From Serratia fonticola (GTDB lineage Bacteria > Pseudomonadota > Gammaproteobacteria > Enterobacterales > Enterobacteriaceae): a stretch of 64,000 nt of DNA. Position 1 is the stretch's first letter. Each line of letters begins with the position of its first letter. The notes beneath the pieces were generated by a model, which had not been told where the DNA came from, did no database searches, and worked only from the letters and a program-made list of their open reading frames with translations. Positions 62,911 to 64,000 of the stretch are shown piece after piece. The stretch lies in the NCBI RefSeq assembly GCF_001006005.1, contig NZ_CP011254.1, forward strand, positions 3,100,001 through 3,164,000, read 5' to 3'. Made by a program: the position numbers and the translations under genes.

Positions 62911-64000
62911 ATGAAACCAGAGACAACGAGTAATCCATTGAAAGATATCGGTACTCTACTGGTGATGGTGCTGTTATCCATCGTCGGGGCGATAATTGGC
63001 GTACAGTTGATCACCACCTTGGGCGTGACGCCCAATACTTCGATTATCGGTGCGCTGATCGCCATGCTGCTGGCACGGATCCCGCTGCGCATGTTCCAAC
63101 GCTATCGTTCGACACATACCCAGAATCTGGCCCAAACAGTAATCTCCTCAGCTACTTTCGGCGCGGCCAATAGCCTGCTGATGCCGATTGCCGTGCCTTA
63201 TGTCATGGGGCAACCGCAATTGATCCTGCCGATGTTTTGCGGCGTAGCGGCGGCGATGCTACTGGATGCTTACCTGCTGTACCGGATGTTTGACACTAAA
63301 GTGTTCCCGGCGGCAAATGCCTGGCCCCCAGGAGTCGCGGCGGCGGAGGCTATCAAGGCTGGTGACCGTGGTGGTAAACAGGCCTGGTTGCTGGTTGTCG
63401 GCGTTGTTGTGGGGATTGCAGGCTCCATGTTGAAGATCCCCATGGCGGCCTTCGGTACCGCATTTATTGGCAATATCTGGGCGCTGAGCATGTTCGGTGT
63501 TGGCCTGCTGCTGCGCGCTTATGGCCAGCCGCTGACCGGTGTCGATATCAATGCGCACTATATTCCGCACGGCGTGATGGTCGGTGCCGGGCTGGTGGCA
63601 TTGATCCAGGTGGTACAGGTGATCCGCAACAAAAATCAAAGTTCGACATCGACCTATACCCAACCTGACAGCGAAGTACGCAAAGCCTTGGGTCTGGGGG
63701 CTGTCGGATATATCGTGATTGCCGGGATGCTGGCTTTGGGAGGCGGGTTATACAGCGAAATGTCGCTGACCATGCTGGTGTTGTTTGTCATCTATGCCGC
63801 GTTTGCTGCCTTTGTACATGAATTGATCGTCGGCATTGCGGCGATGCATTCCGGCTGGTTTCCGGCATTTGCGGTGGCGTTGATCACGCTGATCGTTGGG
63901 ATCATGCTTGGTTTCCCTCCTCTGGCGCTGTGCATTCTCACCGGTTTTACCGCAGCGACCGGGCCGGCGTTTGCCGATATGGGGTTCGATCTGAAAGCCG
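62911..64000 (+). CDS. OPT-family oligopeptide/metal-chelate transporter (partial)
   Basis: The first 363 codons of a large inner-membrane transporter; the gene runs off the right edge. At least eight helices are visible. Segments such as FPAANAWPPGVAAAEAIKAG and YIPHGVMVGAGLVALIQ fit the OPT/YSL superfamily of oligopeptide and siderophore-type carriers. GGGTGG lies ahead of the ATG. It is codirectional with the IclR gene. The substrate may be a peptide or related compound; nothing in the window settles it. Confidence 0.8.
   Translation, partial: MKPETTSNPLKDIGTLLVMVLLSIVGAIIGVQLITTLGVTPNTSIIGALIAMLLARIPLRMFQRYRSTHTQNLAQTVISSATFGAANSLLMPIAVPYVMGQPQLILPMFCGVAAAMLLDAYLLYRMFDTKVFPAANAWPPGVAAAEAIKAGDRGGKQAWLLVVGVVVGIAGSMLKIPMAAFGTAFIGNIWALSMFGVGLLLRAYGQPLTGVDINAHYIPHGVMVGAGLVALIQVVQVIRNKNQSSTSTYTQPDSEVRKALGLGAVGYIVIAGMLALGGGLYSEMSLTMLVLFVIYAAFAAFVHELIVGIAAMHSGWFPAFAVALITLIVGIMLGFPPLALCILTGFTAATGPAFADMGFDLKA

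Overview
The window looks like the chromosome of a Serratia-like enterobacterium (Yersiniaceae). Nearly every protein reads as a close relative of an E. coli or Serratia protein, spacing and ribosome binding sites are typical, and several intergenic gaps carry GC-rich palindromes. The genus is an inference from gene content; no rRNA or other marker is present. No prophage, CRISPR array, tRNA or rRNA was seen, and there is one complete insertion sequence.

Layout. 1-7474 (minus strand): the ydiL-ydiM-ydiN-ydiB-aroD-ydiF-ydiO block in E. coli order: two MFS carriers, quinate/shikimate dehydrogenase, dehydroquinase, a CoA-transferase and an acyl-CoA dehydrogenase cut by the window edge. 7688-9918: an arsRBC arsenic operon with two ArsR-like operators. 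9935-20621: emrY-emrK (minus) diverging from evgA-evgS (plus), followed directly by gadB-gadC. This joins an acid/drug-sensing phosphorelay, its efflux pump and the glutamate acid-resistance system in one block with EvgA-box-like sites. 20901-22185: an IS481-family element inside a GC-rich palindrome. 22317-23438: roxA, the ribosomal protein L16 hydroxylase.

23534-33256 is a fimbrial island: three related winged-helix regulators, a LuxR-type regulator, and a chaperone-usher operon (major pilin, chaperone, usher, tip adhesin, two minor pilins). A 16-bp inverted repeat occurs identically ahead of the LuxR gene and ahead of the pilin operon. 33326-36413: a broad-specificity racemase, a three-unit 178-bp tandem array, a VOC protein gene under a near-consensus LexA box, and an orphan 65-residue double-glycine peptide with its own promoter and terminator.

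36709-44876 handles aromatic amines and 2-keto acids: feaR, tynA, a four-unit ~170-bp tandem array, feaB, tehB (with an NsrR-like site) and an indolepyruvate decarboxylase. Paired FeaR-like sites sit ahead of both tynA and feaB.

45265-64000 is mixed housekeeping and accessory content: yqgA, pagP, small envelope proteins, a DeoR regulator with a VOC protein, a LysR/pirin divergent pair, ycaC, an XRE regulator, yafE, aqpZ, a phytase-like esterase behind a Pho box, a DUF1471 protein, two GNAT acetyltransferases, aroL and yaiA separated by an AraC/NTF2-like pair, and an IclR regulator with an OPT-family transporter that share an operator and run off the end.

All operator assignments are motif matches made by eye from remembered consensus sequences; none has been scored against a matrix.
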